From Lunularia cruciata (taxonomy: Eukaryota > Streptophyta > Marchantiopsida > Lunulariales > Lunulariaceae), in the NCBI GenBank assembly GCA_948567375.1, contig OX419757.1, positions 29,884,001 through 29,948,000 on the forward strand: a stretch of DNA of 64,000 nt. The letters run 5' to 3'. The notes beneath the pieces were generated by a model. It searched no databases, was not told the DNA's origin, and saw nothing but the letters and a program-made list of their open reading frames with translations. Shown here in pieces: positions 47,516 through 59,059 of the stretch. The number at the start of each line of letters is the position of its first letter. Within the stretch, counting starts at the first letter, position 1. Position numbers and translations under genes: made by a program.

Positions 47516-48312
47516 ATGAGGGTAAAAGGCGACCTTGTAGAACACTTGAAGGATGGAAAGGCCCCCTCAAGCCCTACAAGAGAGAGACAAACTAGGTAGA
47601 ATAGGGCTAGGCCCCAATAATTTGATATGAGAAATCTCCCCTCCGCACCTAAGATATCCGAGCTATGCAAGTAGTAAGAGCTGTGAACTTATGGAGCATC
47701 CGAAGAAGCATCACCTAGAGTGATTGTTTTCTTATCACACCTAAGATATCCGAGCTATGTAGTAAGATCTATGAACTACTAGAGCATCCAAAGAAGCATC
47801 ACCTAGAGTGATTGTTCTACTATGGATTGCATCAACCAAGGCTCTCTATAGAGCAATGGACACACATTGTCTAAAGTGTGTTTCAAAGTATGAGGGTGAG
47901 AGTGGTACCCTTTGCGTCTTATATGATAAGCTCTCGTGCACTCCTTGACAAATGGGTCAAATGCCATGTCCATAGCTCCATATAACTCCAAGCCTAGAGG
48001 AACAAAGAGGTGACCTCGCTGCATACCCATATACTTGGAGACCTTGTGTGCTATTGCTCCGCTTGCCGCCCATCTAGGAGGAAGAGTAATCACTCCCTCC
48101 AAAACTGAATCATACTCAGGGTCTGTAACCACAACGTCTGCCATTGTCACCTGATTATGTCAGACCAAGTATAAATATGCTCTGACACATGTTGCCTTTA
48201 AAAAATATGAACGCTCCTTCCAAGCAAGGTATCCACTCTCTCGTGCCATAGCAAACACTATATTCATGATAGCATCATGGGTAGCTAAGCTCTATCCTCC
48301 ATAAGGACAGAG
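47516..48312 (-). mobile_element. 5'-truncated copy of the C2H2/RT element
   Basis: The minus strand reads the C-terminal nuclease region ('TMADVVVTDP', 'KVSKYMGMQRGHLFVPL', 'YGAMDMAFDPFVKECTRAYH') and then the tail ('gggcctagccc' and 'cctttccatccttcaagtgt', near 47520-47620). Homology stops near 48312, inside the segment equivalent to 34620, so the copy is truncated at its 5' end as LINE copies usually are. The 87-residue unit is present once. A short duplication of 'cctaagatatccgagctatg' occurs at 47649 and 47741. Confidence 0.85.
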
Positions 48313-50600
48313 GTGAATGATAAATCTAGTTATTTCATCATCAACCTTGAAAAGAAATACTCAAAAAGTTAACAGTTTGAAGTTCATACCAAATTATCTT
48401 TTGTGAAATTATCTTCTCCACTAGGATGTAATTATCTGTTTTTACTGAGTTTTTGGAAAAATGTAACCTTATAACCTTCCACTGATGGAAATTTAGATAA
48501 AGTGCAGAACCTCCATTAGTGTAATATATATATGTGCAACCTTTTGATAGAATCGGATAGATTGCACCTTCCAAAAGTGGATTATATTCAGTCCTTTGAA
48601 AAACCAGCAGCTCTTAGAGATTTTGAAGATTACTCTTATACTTTATAAAACAATTAGTAGTTGTTGCGTCATCAAATTATAGGTTAACTTGAAAAACAAA
48701 TTTAATATGCTTTTTTATTTTTTATCAAAAAATGAGAACGGAACATTTGTACCAAGATCAAATACAATTCTTGTGTTTTGCACTCGTTGGAGATATCTTT
48801 CTTAATTTATAGGTTTAAAATTTTTATATGGTTAACTTGCCTTTGTTTCCTTTTACATATAATTTCATAATTTACTCCATATTATTAACAGTATTTTGAA
48901 ATAAAAATCATTTTTTATTAGTCCATGCTTTAGAACGACTACCAAACTAGTCTTTAGTACGACAGGCCAAAAGAGTGACCCACTATTTGAAAGAAGACTA
49001 TCTCTTTCAATATTTAGATATTCATAAAAATAGAAAATGGTAGCTAGATTAAAGTTCATCCAAACTGCAAGTCTTTGGATTTTCTGAAGGTCTACATATA
49101 TCAAAATCCTTATTATGAATATGAAACTTCGTGATCACCTTTATTTAATCAGGCTTTACTATCAGTACTATGGGGTAACATATACAAACTTAACGCATAG
49201 TGGATTTGTAGTAAAAAATATGGGTGTACATATATCAACGGGGGGTGGCGTAGATGCTCTGCGAAGGGTTCATGTTCCTTTACGTATATTCACTATGTAT
49301 CTTTTGGTCAAAAAGGATATGGAACTGGAATATTTTAGTGATGTATTCCTTCTTGTTTGCTTCTTCTCTTCTTCTAGATTTTCCTTATGCTTGTATGTTT
49401 CTTTACATGGTTGATTACTGTTTTTGTAAAGGTTTTTCTTAACAATAAGTCTCTTACCATTTTTTCATATCCCTTAACTATTAGTTTGCACCGAGGTCAT
49501 GCTAATTTTAACGTATTATGCTGAACCAAACATTCAATGAAAGTTATTTCTAAGTTTATCCTTTTAGATCCTTGTGCACCATTTAAGTAGAAAAATATAA
49601 TATTATTTATTTATATAAAACATTTGTATCGTAAGGATTAAAAAGAGAATTTAGGTTGAAATGTTTCTGTAATAAAACTATTTTAATTTATCAAGTCTGG
49701 TCCCTAGTCCGCATATTATTTGGTAACTTTTGAATATAAACTATGTTCCTTTTCAGCAGGCACATTTTGAGCATCATCTCCTAGACATCATATTCTAAAT
49801 ATGGATAAAATAAAATTTTATTTAAATGAACAGAATTGGAGGACGTGTATTTTAAAAAGACACGAAAGTTGAAGCATTTCAAAAAAATTTAAGATAGTTT
49901 TGTATTCAGTTTTTATATATAGGAGAGTTCAGATTATATAATTTCAGTCCAAGTCAAGTTTATCAGTGTGATTCTTCGTTTTAATCCTTCTCTAAAGTCT
50001 TTAATTGAATATATTTCTAATAATAAAAGAACTCTAACCTAACCAATTATACTCTAACCAATTATAAAATATAGCCAGGTATATATGAGTGCATTTATAT
50101 CAAAATGTAAGACTACATTTAATTATAGTTAAAGATTGGATGTGATGAAGGTATATCCTTTGATAGAGAAGCGTTGGTAAATAAAACAAAATTTTATGTC
50201 AAAATAAAGTACAGAAATGTAATTAAAAGTGTACTTTCTTTAAAGAATATAATCCTGAAGAGTTAATGTAACTTTTGGAATTCAAAGTTGACTTTTTGTC
50301 TGTACAATAAACTACACTTTAATATTTATATATATGACTATGTTCAATTTCCACTATCTGATAACCACTCAAGAATTATAAAATTGAATGTAATTTCTCA
50401 TATACAAGTTTAGGCAAAAGTACTATGTTTTCGCACGTACTGAATACCTATCCGCTACCCTTACTGGTTGCACCGAAGCCTCCAGATACACTATCGGTTA
50501 TTTCCTAAAAGTAGAAAGACATAAAATAACCGTTTTTTAACTTTTGTGATGTCAATTTATATCCCCTTTTAAGATAAATAGGCCAAATTGTACTTTGCGT
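48313..50600. other. AT-rich stretch, nothing recognised
   Basis: Strongly AT-rich sequence with no supported gene. Short frames on both strands lack recognisable domains. Confidence 0.5.
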
Positions 50601-50694
50601 ACTTTGCGCTTATATTTGCGATGAACAAATTCTCTTAAACTATTTCTTGTTATCAATTTTTAAACACGTTCACTTGTTAGAACCACTGAGCACC

Positions 50695-51160
50695 AATGTA
50701 ACGAAAGATAAACAATAAGCTTGTTATCATTGTTTATTTTAAGGAAATTGATATTTCCACATTCTCTTTTCGTATATTCACACAATTCAAATATATCCAT
50801 CGAAGGGATCACATCAAGATTAAAGAGCGATATACTTCTCTCTCGGATAAGTATTCTATCTTCTTGAATTGCCTGGCAGAATAGTGGTATCAGATTTAGA
50901 TATTCCAGTAGTTCATTTTCAACTCAGACTCTACCGCACTCAAGCATCAAGATCATTAGAGAGAAATTCCAAAGATAAGTATTTCATCTTCACCCTCTCA
51001 CCAGATCTTGAGGGAGTTAGGGAATTGCGATTTCTCGACGGTTACGTCGGTCCTCACGAATGACGAAGATGGGTGGTCTCAGATTCGATCCGATGGCGAA
51101 TGGAAGTCAAACTCCAAGGGGGAAGTGTGAAAATATAATTTCCATTTTTTATTATGGAAA
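50695..51160 (+). mobile_element. Remnant of a very short LTR element (TRIM-like): LTR end, primer site, 230-bp interior, polypurine tract, LTR start
   Basis: A likely LTR end, CCTGGCA, stops at 50878 and is followed after six bases by TGGTATCAGATT (50885-50896), which matches the initiator tRNA-Met primer site at 10 of 12 positions. About 220 bases later the purine run AAGGGGGAAG (51116-51125) is directly followed by TGTGAAAATATAATTTCC at 51126, a typical LTR start. The interior has no coding capacity. I do not find two matching full LTRs around it, so it may be a TRIM with decayed ends or a deletion derivative of a larger element. Confidence 0.5.
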
Positions 51161-52246
51161 TAGAAATTGATCAATTAACGAGATCTAGAATCCAGATAGG
51201 ATCGGATGAGACACGGATATAGAATATAGGATTTTTATTTATCGGAAGTAGAAAAATGCAATAAGAGATTCAAGATGGAAAGAAGGTGAGTTTTTACACG
51301 TAAATTCAGAAAGGATTATAAAAAAAATGATATAAAGTAGAAGCAAAAAATTACACATTTTAAAAATATTATATATAATAAAAAAAATCATATTCTAAAG
51401 GAAGTGATATGGGACATATACCAATAGAATTGTAGGCAGTAAAAGCATCAATTGATGCATTTTTTAGCTATCGTATGTAATCAACATCATCATATTCATG
51501 TGAAAAAAGAAGCGAATAAGCAAATCTTAACAATATTATCTAAAAAGCAAGGGCAGAAATCGATATATTTATCGAGTAGAGCGGACACGGAAAAAGAGGG
51601 ATAACAGAGGGGAGCATAAAACAAATTCGATGACAACATCAATATAAAATGATTAAATCATTAAGGGCTGGAGTTAAGTATGACAGAATTGGACAATGTA
51701 TAAATTCATAGTAAAAAAAGACATCATTAAACAATAAATGAAGTTCAAGAAAAGAAATATTGTATTATGTAAGTTTACATTATAAATAAAATAAAATAAA
51801 ATAGACAATATACTACGTTCAAGATGAGGGTGTGATCATACATTATACAATGATGTGATTTTGAAGGTCTTGGACTGACTAATGATTATAGTTATAATTA
51901 TTTCTAGCTGGGATAAGCATAGATGCATTTAGAAGAAGATTAACAAGGGAAAAAACAACTGTTCATGAAATTAGTATAATAAGAAACTAAGATATGCAAC
52001 TATATACATGTTGGAATGAATTAACAGTAAAAATGTCAAAATGTTAGTGGAAATTGTTGTGGACAATAACAATAGATCATTCATTAAGTGTAATGAACAA
52101 TCGTTTCGAATATAAAAAGTTGATGCCAAAGCAACCTACAAATTGAAAGCATTTGAGGGAGTGAGGGATAAGAAACGAGTTAGTGTGGCCAATATCTAGG
52201 GTTGATGTTTACATTTACCATGTAAGAGTTTTTCTTAAGATACTTG

Positions 52247-52403
52247 TTCGTGATCTAGATAATCATTGTCCCAGGGAAAGGAACAGTATTTAAAAGAAGG
52301 GGTGGGTATCTGAAGTTGTTTTTATGATATTTATTAGTGATCTAGATAATCATTCTCAAGGGAAAGAATAATTTTTAGAGAAGGGGTTGGATGTCTGCTT
52401 ACT
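52247..52403 (+). repeat. Short tandem duplication of about 85-90 bp
   Basis: 'gtgatctagataatcattgt' near 52251 and 'gtgatctagataatcattct' near 52334 begin two similar units that continue with 'aggggtgggtatctgaag' and 'aggggttggatgtctgct'. No gene is associated. The surrounding AT-rich stretch 51160-52850 shows nothing else. Confidence 0.75.
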
Positions 52404-52849
52404 TTAATTTTTTGGAATGTTTGTTTGTTAGTTGGTAGCTCTCAATAGTTTGGTGTGTATAACCAATATTATCAGAGCTGTATTAACCAATACTACCATA
52501 TTTCACTTAAATTATGTCTCAAATCGAAGAGGAAAAAAATAAATCTTGAGAATATCTTGAGAGAGACTAATAGATTTCACAAGGCATTTTATACCATGAA
52601 CATTTCTACCACAAAAAATACTGTTTGGATATATGACAGTGTAAAGTGGAGAATTGTAGCCTGAATATTTCACTTTTCTATTTACTCTTCAAGCACAACA
52701 ACATAAACGACATAAACGAAAATACTAGATGGATATATAACTGAATATAATACATGACAACAATATGAGAGAGAGGCAACTCGTAAATCTCACAAGCGTA
52801 CTCAAACCTGAATATATCTCGAGTTTAAACATTCCTCGAACACATCAAA

Positions 52850-53010
52850 GGAAACGCGACCGCTCAGAAAACACGAAGGATGGGAAGACCCCCATCAAGC
52901 AGTACAAGGTAGGTAAAATGAAGTACAAAATAGGTAAAATGAAGGATGGGAAGAACCCATCAAACCGAACAAGGGTGAGACAAAATAGATAAAGTGAGGC
53001 TAAGCCTCAA
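52850..53010 (-). mobile_element. 3'-end fragment of the C2H2/RT element with two tail units
   Basis: On the minus strand, 'gattgaggcttagcctcac', 'tttgtctcacccttgttcgg' and 'gatgggttcttcccatcc' follow each other. A second tail unit, 'gatgggggtcttcccatcc', then ends in GCGGTCGCGTTTCC. It equals the last 100 or so bases of the full element plus an extra tail repeat. Possible flanking duplication is only ATCAAAG, which is weak. Confidence 0.75.
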
Positions 53011-53324
53011 TCTATCAAAGTAGACCACAACATTTGATAATTCAATCATTAAATGAGAAAATCACATCAAATTCTGAAGATTAATTTGGTACCACCGTTT
53101 GATATGAATCAGCTCTCTTTCTTGTTGAGTGACGTCTTCCTGATTCCAGAATGCCAGGGTCACGTGTCGAAACTTTAGTCGCTTATCCATTGGGACCTAA
53201 CATTCCCTGTCTTCTCTCTCCCTCGTCTCTCTCCGGAGATTTTGAGATCCCGTGACGCTTAAGTGCAGTTAGGAATAGTCTCACCTAGTAGTTCTGTTGG
53301 AAGGCGCTCAATTACGTTTTCAGA

Positions 53325-53735
53325 CTGGATATATGGCCTGGCTTGGATTGGTTCTTTTACCCTATCTGTATGGGTTCTTGCACCATGTTTTGTTCGCAGT
53401 CCTGGAGATTAGGTCGTCCTTTGTGATTTTACAGGGTTCCTACTTTCGTCTTGCTACACCACCCTTTTCCCCACTCTTAGGAGATCCGTGGTGCAGCTTT
53501 GGGTTCGAGCTTTCTCATTTCTCACCTTGGTTTGTTAAGCACTCACGTTGTGTTTCTGTCTAAAGGCGTCTTGCCAGCTTCTCAGATTGGAACTTCCTTT
53601 CATGGCCTGCTTTGGGGTTGGTTCTTTGAGCAATCTATTGTGGGGTTTTGAACATTCTATTTGTGGAGATTAGGTTGTCCTTTGTGAGCTTACAAGGCCG
53701 CTACTTCGTCTTTCTTTGCGGGTCTCCTGACAAAT
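53325..53735 (+). repeat. Diverged tandem duplication, period about 275-300 bp
   Basis: 'catggcctggcttggattggttctttt' territory near 53333 and 'catggcctgctttggggttg' near 53601 start two similar segments. Both contain 'ggagattaggtcgtcctttg' / 'ggagattaggttgtcctttg' (near 53404 and 53665) and end near 'gctacttcgtctttc'. The first gives an 88-codon hydrophobic frame and the second is broken. No recognised protein family. Confidence 0.6.
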
Positions 53736-53879
53736 CTTTTGTCCTCTTGTGGAAAGCATGTCGTGTTTCGATAGCGTTCTCATCGTGTATCTTATGCAGC
53801 TTCGAGAAACTGAAGCTTAGACTGAAGCTGCAGATCATCGACTATACTATCTCGCTGCCTTACAGTGGTATTGTATAAC

Positions 53880-55373
53880 ACTACAAAGTTTACGACGTTA
53901 CTTTCTTTAGCTCATCATATCCCGACTGATAGCAAACTCGTCTTTGGCCTCGTAAGCGTGTGGCGTTCCTCGATTTTGATGCCTTAGTCTGACGTCTTGT
54001 GCTCGGCCGCGGAGGGTTAATCACTGGAAATATGTGTGCCTGCGATTTTAGGTGAAGGGAAGTTAAAGGGCGATGCCCATGCTATGTTCATGCTGATTGA
54101 CTGACATTGTCGACATACCAGGAACCCTACTTCACAGAATACTCCTATAGATGGTTCAGCAGTAATTTAAATACCAATACAGTTTCTGTATGAGCATGTT
54201 ACTGCTAACTACCCAGTCCAGTCACGGCCTCCGTGTAGCCAGGTTTACTCGTCTCCTGTGAGTGAGGATGTAAGTTGGAGACATGCTTGTTTCACATGGT
54301 CTACACGTTGTGATGGAACTGCAAATGAGAGGTTCACTTCCGTGCCTAGCAGATCCGTTAGGTCTATTGGTTGGAAGTGAGTTCAGCCCGATCCTATGCG
54401 GCGCTGCGAACACTGTCCTGATTTTATCCAAAATTGAACAACCCAGAGTACTGGATTACGTAGTCGAGGTTCTTCTGGGGTCTTTCTGGTGTCTGTTGAG
54501 CGGTGGCAAATATCACATTTTGCATATTGAAAGATACAGTCAGGTAGGGGATTTACAGGGCTTCTTAACCGTCTGATGAGATGTGATTTGCCAGAGTCTG
54601 GATTATTATTTTCATTCCAATACAAGTTCTAAGTTCATTGCTGATATTTGACGAAGTGAAGTGGATTAAATAAGTATGTTTTAGCAATGTTAAATCTGCG
54701 TTTCATTGTTGATTTGAGTGAAGATTCGGCCTCTAAGTTCACATATTATGAAGGATTGAAGGACACGAGATCAATCAGATGACCTATGGTTGGCAAGGAT
54801 TTGCTTGCCTTTTAAAGATCTGGCATATTTCGTGCGGAAGCAGATCAGTGAGCATGTAACTTTGGAACATGAAACGGTCAGCATTTTCTCGCGAACCATG
54901 TGTCATAAGCTCGACCTGTTATGGTGGAAGTACAAAGCCGGGAGATCAGGGTTTACTCTACAGGACTGATATGTTTCATTCCTTTTGTGAGCCGTTTCAA
55001 ATTTTGCATGTCGTCCGGTGAAGTCGGTGACAATATGGTTGGCTAGTATCTGTCGAGCCTGAGATTTAAGGGAGAAGCTTGGCAAATACTGCCAATTGTA
55101 TTTCACCAACTCGAGCCGTTAGGCCTTCTTCTAATGGAGAACTAAGCATTGCCAATTTTGTTTTACCTGTATACCTCGGAATGTTTGACGAGGGGGAGCA
55201 TTGAATGCAAGAGAGCGAAAGATCTATTTTTCTATCTTCATATGATTTGTTTTGAGAATGAGCCACTCTGCGCCATTTACGTTTTTGTCAGTCTTTGAAC
55301 GATAACATCCTCAGATGGGGCAGGTGTTCCTTCTGAGCTCTGTTTGGCCATCTTCTCCAGATCGACATTGAAA
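53880..55373. other. Unassigned stretch; nothing recognised
   Basis: Mixed-composition sequence with no supported gene, RNA or known repeat. It contains the source copy (about 54938-54960) of a 22-base block that recurs in the hairpin loop near 55434. Confidence 0.45.
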
Positions 55374-55500
55374 CAAATTATCTGTAGAAGAGGGATAGCA
55401 ATTCTCCTATAAGTTTCAAATTATCTGTATAAGCCGGGAGATCAGGGTTTACTCACGATCCTTATATAGAGAAATTGCTATCCCTCTTCTACAGATTTGA
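55374..55500. repeat. Inverted repeat with 35-40-bp arms and a loop containing a copied segment
   Basis: The left arm (about 55374-55412, 'ctgtagaagagggatagcaa') and right arm (about 55460-55500, 'ttgctatccctcttctacag') are complementary with small gaps. The loop carries 'aagccgggagatcagggttt' (about 55433), which also occurs about 500 bp upstream near 54938. Confidence 0.85.
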
Positions 55501-55720
55501 TGTAAGAAAGAGCACAGTCGCGGTGTTTTCTCGGGAAACAGGTTGTCACGTCTTCCTTGCATTCATGTCTAAGCTTTACCACATATCCACATTTGGGTTT
55601 TGTGTCTAGGCTTTATCAAGCGAGTTTCCTCCCTACCTCAGCCACTTCGTTCTGAATCTTGGTCATTTCTTCTCTTAACTTTGTTAGTACTGACCTAGCC
55701 GATCTACTTCCCCCCATCCC

Positions 55721-55760
55721 TGCACCTATACTACACCAAATTTGGTGTAGTATAGGTGCA
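55721..55760. repeat. Perfect 40-bp palindrome
   Basis: Left arm 55721-55740 (TGCACCTATACTACACCAAA) is the exact reverse complement of 55741-55760 with no spacer. No coding or known element context is seen around it. Confidence 0.97.
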
Positions 55761-56226
55761 TGGAAATTAACGATAGAGGTAAAGTAGAACGCGAAACGAT
55801 CTGATATGGTAGTATCTTTCCGTCCACCCAATCATTCCACATACATTGACACTGAACAGTTGTAACCCGAGGTGGTCATTCAAACAATATTTGATCTCTC
55901 GTTTTAATGCCATTTCGCGGCTCTTCCTACTCAACGGTTTCCCTCTGCGTTTACCTCCTTCGCTTCTGCAATTCTTGTTACTCGCAAACTGCAAAGTATA
56001 ATAAGGTTACAGGCATTCGGCCGTACCCTTCATCTGCCACAGGAATTCGAGGGGTGTCCGCACAGGAATTCGCAAAGTAATTCGGGTCTGGGTTTGTCAC
56101 TGATGAAGTCGTACAGGCTTTCGTGCAATCTTTACTATGGGAGTCTGATGGCTTTCTTATTAAGTCGTTAGTGCTTTCCTGCAGTCTTTACTAAGAGAGT
56201 GATTACTTCCTTAAAAGTGTTTCATG

Positions 56227-56365
56227 ACTTATACGCTCATAGACCATGGGGCTTAGCCCCATGTTACCTTTTTTGTCTCTTCCTTGTACGGCTTGATGGG
56301 GTCTTCCATCCTTCATTTTTCCTACGCGGTCGCCTTTTTTCGTACTTATACGCTCATAGACCATG
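56227..56365 (+). mobile_element. 95-bp 3' end of the C2H2/RT element flanked by perfect 22-bp target duplications
   Basis: The duplicated target ACTTATACGCTCATAGACCATG lies at 56227-56248 and 56344-56365. The insert 56249-56343 begins GGGCTTAGCCCCATG and ends CGCCTTTTTTCGT. It matches the last about 95 bases of the full element (35495-35577), including 'ttttttgtctct' and 'gatggggtcttcc'. Extreme 5' truncation plus a long target duplication is the signature of target-primed reverse transcription. Confidence 0.92.
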
Positions 56366-57297
56366 TACTGTTCAGTGCTGTCAGGGCTCAGTCCGACCTT
56401 AGCCAAGATACCATCCACTCCTCAGCCAGCCTCCCCAAAAACTATACCGTCATACCGTCATATATGCAGCTAGTGTAGACCAGCTAGTGAGAGCAGAACA
56501 ATTTCTTTTTAGAGTGGTATGCAGCGCACATCGAAATGCATGCCAACAGTGCGCAGCACCGTTGTGGTCCTTAAAGTCGTAGACACCCAAATGCCGAGCG
56601 GAAGCTACGAACAGAGTTATCACAACCATCACAACCAACAGAAATTCGTTCCGAAGCCGAAGAAAATGGATGTTTAGTTTCTCATTCTTAGTTTGCATGG
56701 TAACTAACGAAATAATTTCGAGAATTTTAGGAATTATTTGATTCTCCCAATTCAACTAATGTAGAGCATGCATGCGTTACTCCAAAAAGCCCAACTACGA
56801 ATGTGTGGGGCAGCCTGCCCTGTGTCTCTGAAATTGAGAGGCAAGGTGCAGTCGGCCACCACTCCTCCCCAGGCATGTCTAAAAACTTGTCCTAAACTTG
56901 TCCTAAAAATGGCCCTGGAGTGGCCTCTTCTCTCTTCTATCTTAATCCAGATGCACTCTTCCTCCTGATAAGATGGAGAACGATGTGATACAGTGCAAGT
57001 AAAAGAGTCTAGACAAGCATGACGGGTAAGAGATGCTCACGGTGTGCCCCCAAACGAAAAAGATAAGAACGACCGAAGTATGTAATAGTCGCAAAAGTGG
57101 ATGGGCAAGCGAATGAAAATGGATGTATGGTCAGAGAAGAATAATACTCGTGGAATATGCCAGCCGATCAAGTGGGGAAGCTGAGAAATCAGATCTAAAA
57201 GTACATAGGTTGAACTTAAAAGTCCGAAAAAGTCCCTACCTGATCTACTGCCACAGTTCTTTTAAACTGAAAATCAGGCAACTGATTTGAAACTGTC
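56366..57297. other. Unassigned stretch; nothing recognised
   Basis: No supported gene, RNA or known repeat between the short retro-insertion and the tandem duplication at 57298. Confidence 0.45.
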
Positions 57298-57434
57298 AGG
57301 GTCGTTAAATTGATATTGCCAATTGGAGGGCACCAATTACTTGATTGGATTAAAAGGTTGGACATAGGGTCGTTAAATTGATATTGCCAAGTGGAGGACA
57401 CCAATTACTTGATTGGATTAAAAGGTTGGACATA
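57298..57434. repeat. 68-bp tandem duplication at the 3' edge of a retroelement copy
   Basis: Two units (57298-57366 and 57367-57434) share 'gggtcgttaaattgatattg' and 'ttaaaaggttggacata' with only two or three differences. They directly adjoin the end of the truncated C2H2/RT element copy. Confidence 0.92.
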
Positions 57435-57439
57435 AAGAA

Positions 57440-58455
57440 ACAAAGGGGGAAAGGCGGCCAATCAGAACACATGAAGGATTGGAAGACCATGCCATACCAA
57501 GGAGAGACACACGGTCCAATAGTATCGATATGAAAAATCTGCATTCCCACACTTAAGATATCTGAGCTATGTAAGTGGTAAGGTTTACACACTATTGGAA
57601 CATCTGAAAAGTATCACCTAGTGTAATTGTTCTCCTATGGATTGCACCAGCCAATGCTCTCCGTAGAGCAATGGACACATGATGTTTAAAGTATGCTACA
57701 AAGTATGAGAGTGAGAGTGGTACCTCTTGACGTCTAATATGATAAGCTCTCGTGGACTCCCTTACAAATGTGTCAAACTCCGTGTCCATCACTCCATATA
57801 ACTCCAAGGCTAGAGGAACAAAGAGATGACCTCATTGTATACATGTATACTTGGAAACCTTGCGTGTTGCTACTCCGCTCGCCACCCATCCAAGAGGATG
57901 AGTAATCACTCCTTCCAAAACTACATCATGCGTAGGATTTGGAACCATTTGGCATTCTCACTTGATAATCTTGGACCAAGTATAAGTCTGCTCTAACAAA
58001 GCATACAAACACTCTTTCCAAGCAAGATATTCACTCTCACATGCCGTAGCAAACATTATATCCCTAATGACATCATGGGTAGCTATCCTCTGTCCTCCAA
58101 AAAGATATCGTGTCATATGGACTGCTACTACATCTAGTGTAGAACCACAAGTGAGTAACACTCACAAGTGAGTAATGAAGTTGTAGACGGGTGGACCAAA
58201 CCTAGGTGGAACTTCATCGCTATAGAGAAGGTGGCTGGTGCAAGTCAGAATGCCCTAATGCACGGCCTAGTTAGGATCCAAGAGCATGCACACTTGTCGG
58301 AGCAAGAGCAAAGACATGCTCTAGTCGCCCGAGGAATGGACGAGTCAACTAAGAGAGAATGTAGCGCATGTTGACATAGTCGCTCCATCAAGGAAGAATA
58401 CAAACCTCTGGTCCAATTTGACAATAGTGAAGCAAAGGATGGAAGGTCCTCCCGT
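57440..58455 (-). mobile_element. 5'-truncated copy of the C2H2/RT element next to a family A LTR
   Basis: The minus strand reads 'SQAREDLPSFASLLSNWTRG' and 'CSWILTRPCIRAF' (58245-58440), 'GSTLDVVAVHMTRY' with 'GGQRIATHDVIRDI' (57990-58130), and then 'YGVMDTEFDTFVRESTRAYH' and 'SLSYFVAYFKHHVSIALRRA' (57592-57807). The tail with 'ccaatccttcatgtgttc' lies near 57450-57480. The C-terminal frame runs further than in the full element because a base is retained near 57725. The 5' end stops at a family A LTR near 58456. Confidence 0.85.
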
Positions 58456-59059
58456 GCTTGTGAGGATAAGAGAAACACATGAAAAGAAACACAAAGCTTC
58501 ACACTCAATACTCCGATGCCCCAAAGGAACACCTTGTCTTTATTATATAGCAAAGAATACTCTCTCAAAGGAAGCTACACCCTTGGATCAGATACATGGA
58601 TTGGTGACCTAACATCAAGCTCCATCCTTAGATTAGTTGCTTTCATGGGTTACATGTTGGTTCTTGTCTGATTTGGTTGGTCAACGAATTTGGACCAGAG
58701 GAAATCTTTAGAGAATCTTTTTGTAGGAATCTCAAAATTGCATAGATGAGGTACTATTGGAAAGCTCTTGATGAGACAAACAAGGGGAGGGGAAGGAAAA
58801 CTTATTTCCCTATGAGGAAGGATTATACCTATTTCAAGGGGAGGGAATCCACCCACTTTTGAGGCCTAATTCATCTGCATAGGTTACCAAAATTGGCTTT
58901 GAAGTTTTCAAGATGTTTTCAACTCTTGCCCTATTAGTAGAAATAATCTGTTGGTGACACCTCTATCTGATCTACTTAGTCCATCATATATAACATCCTT
59001 CTAGGTATTACCAAACCAATTTTCACCTCTAGCTAATATGTCTAGCTATTGGTATTACA
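58456..59059 (-). repeat. 3' LTR of family A copy 2 (first bases lost)
   Basis: Resembles the other family A LTRs from about the tenth base to the end GGTATTACA at 59059, with the same 'atgccccaaaggaacacc' and 'tattatatagc' blocks. The start reads TGTGAGGATAAGAG instead of TGTAATACTCCAAGGATA, so the left end is truncated or fused to the neighbouring retroelement copy. Confidence 0.85.

Noticed and set aside
52835-53030. Target duplication ATCAAAG around the tail fragment at 52850-53010
   Set aside because: Seven AT-rich bases can match by chance, and the exact edges of the fragment are not certain.
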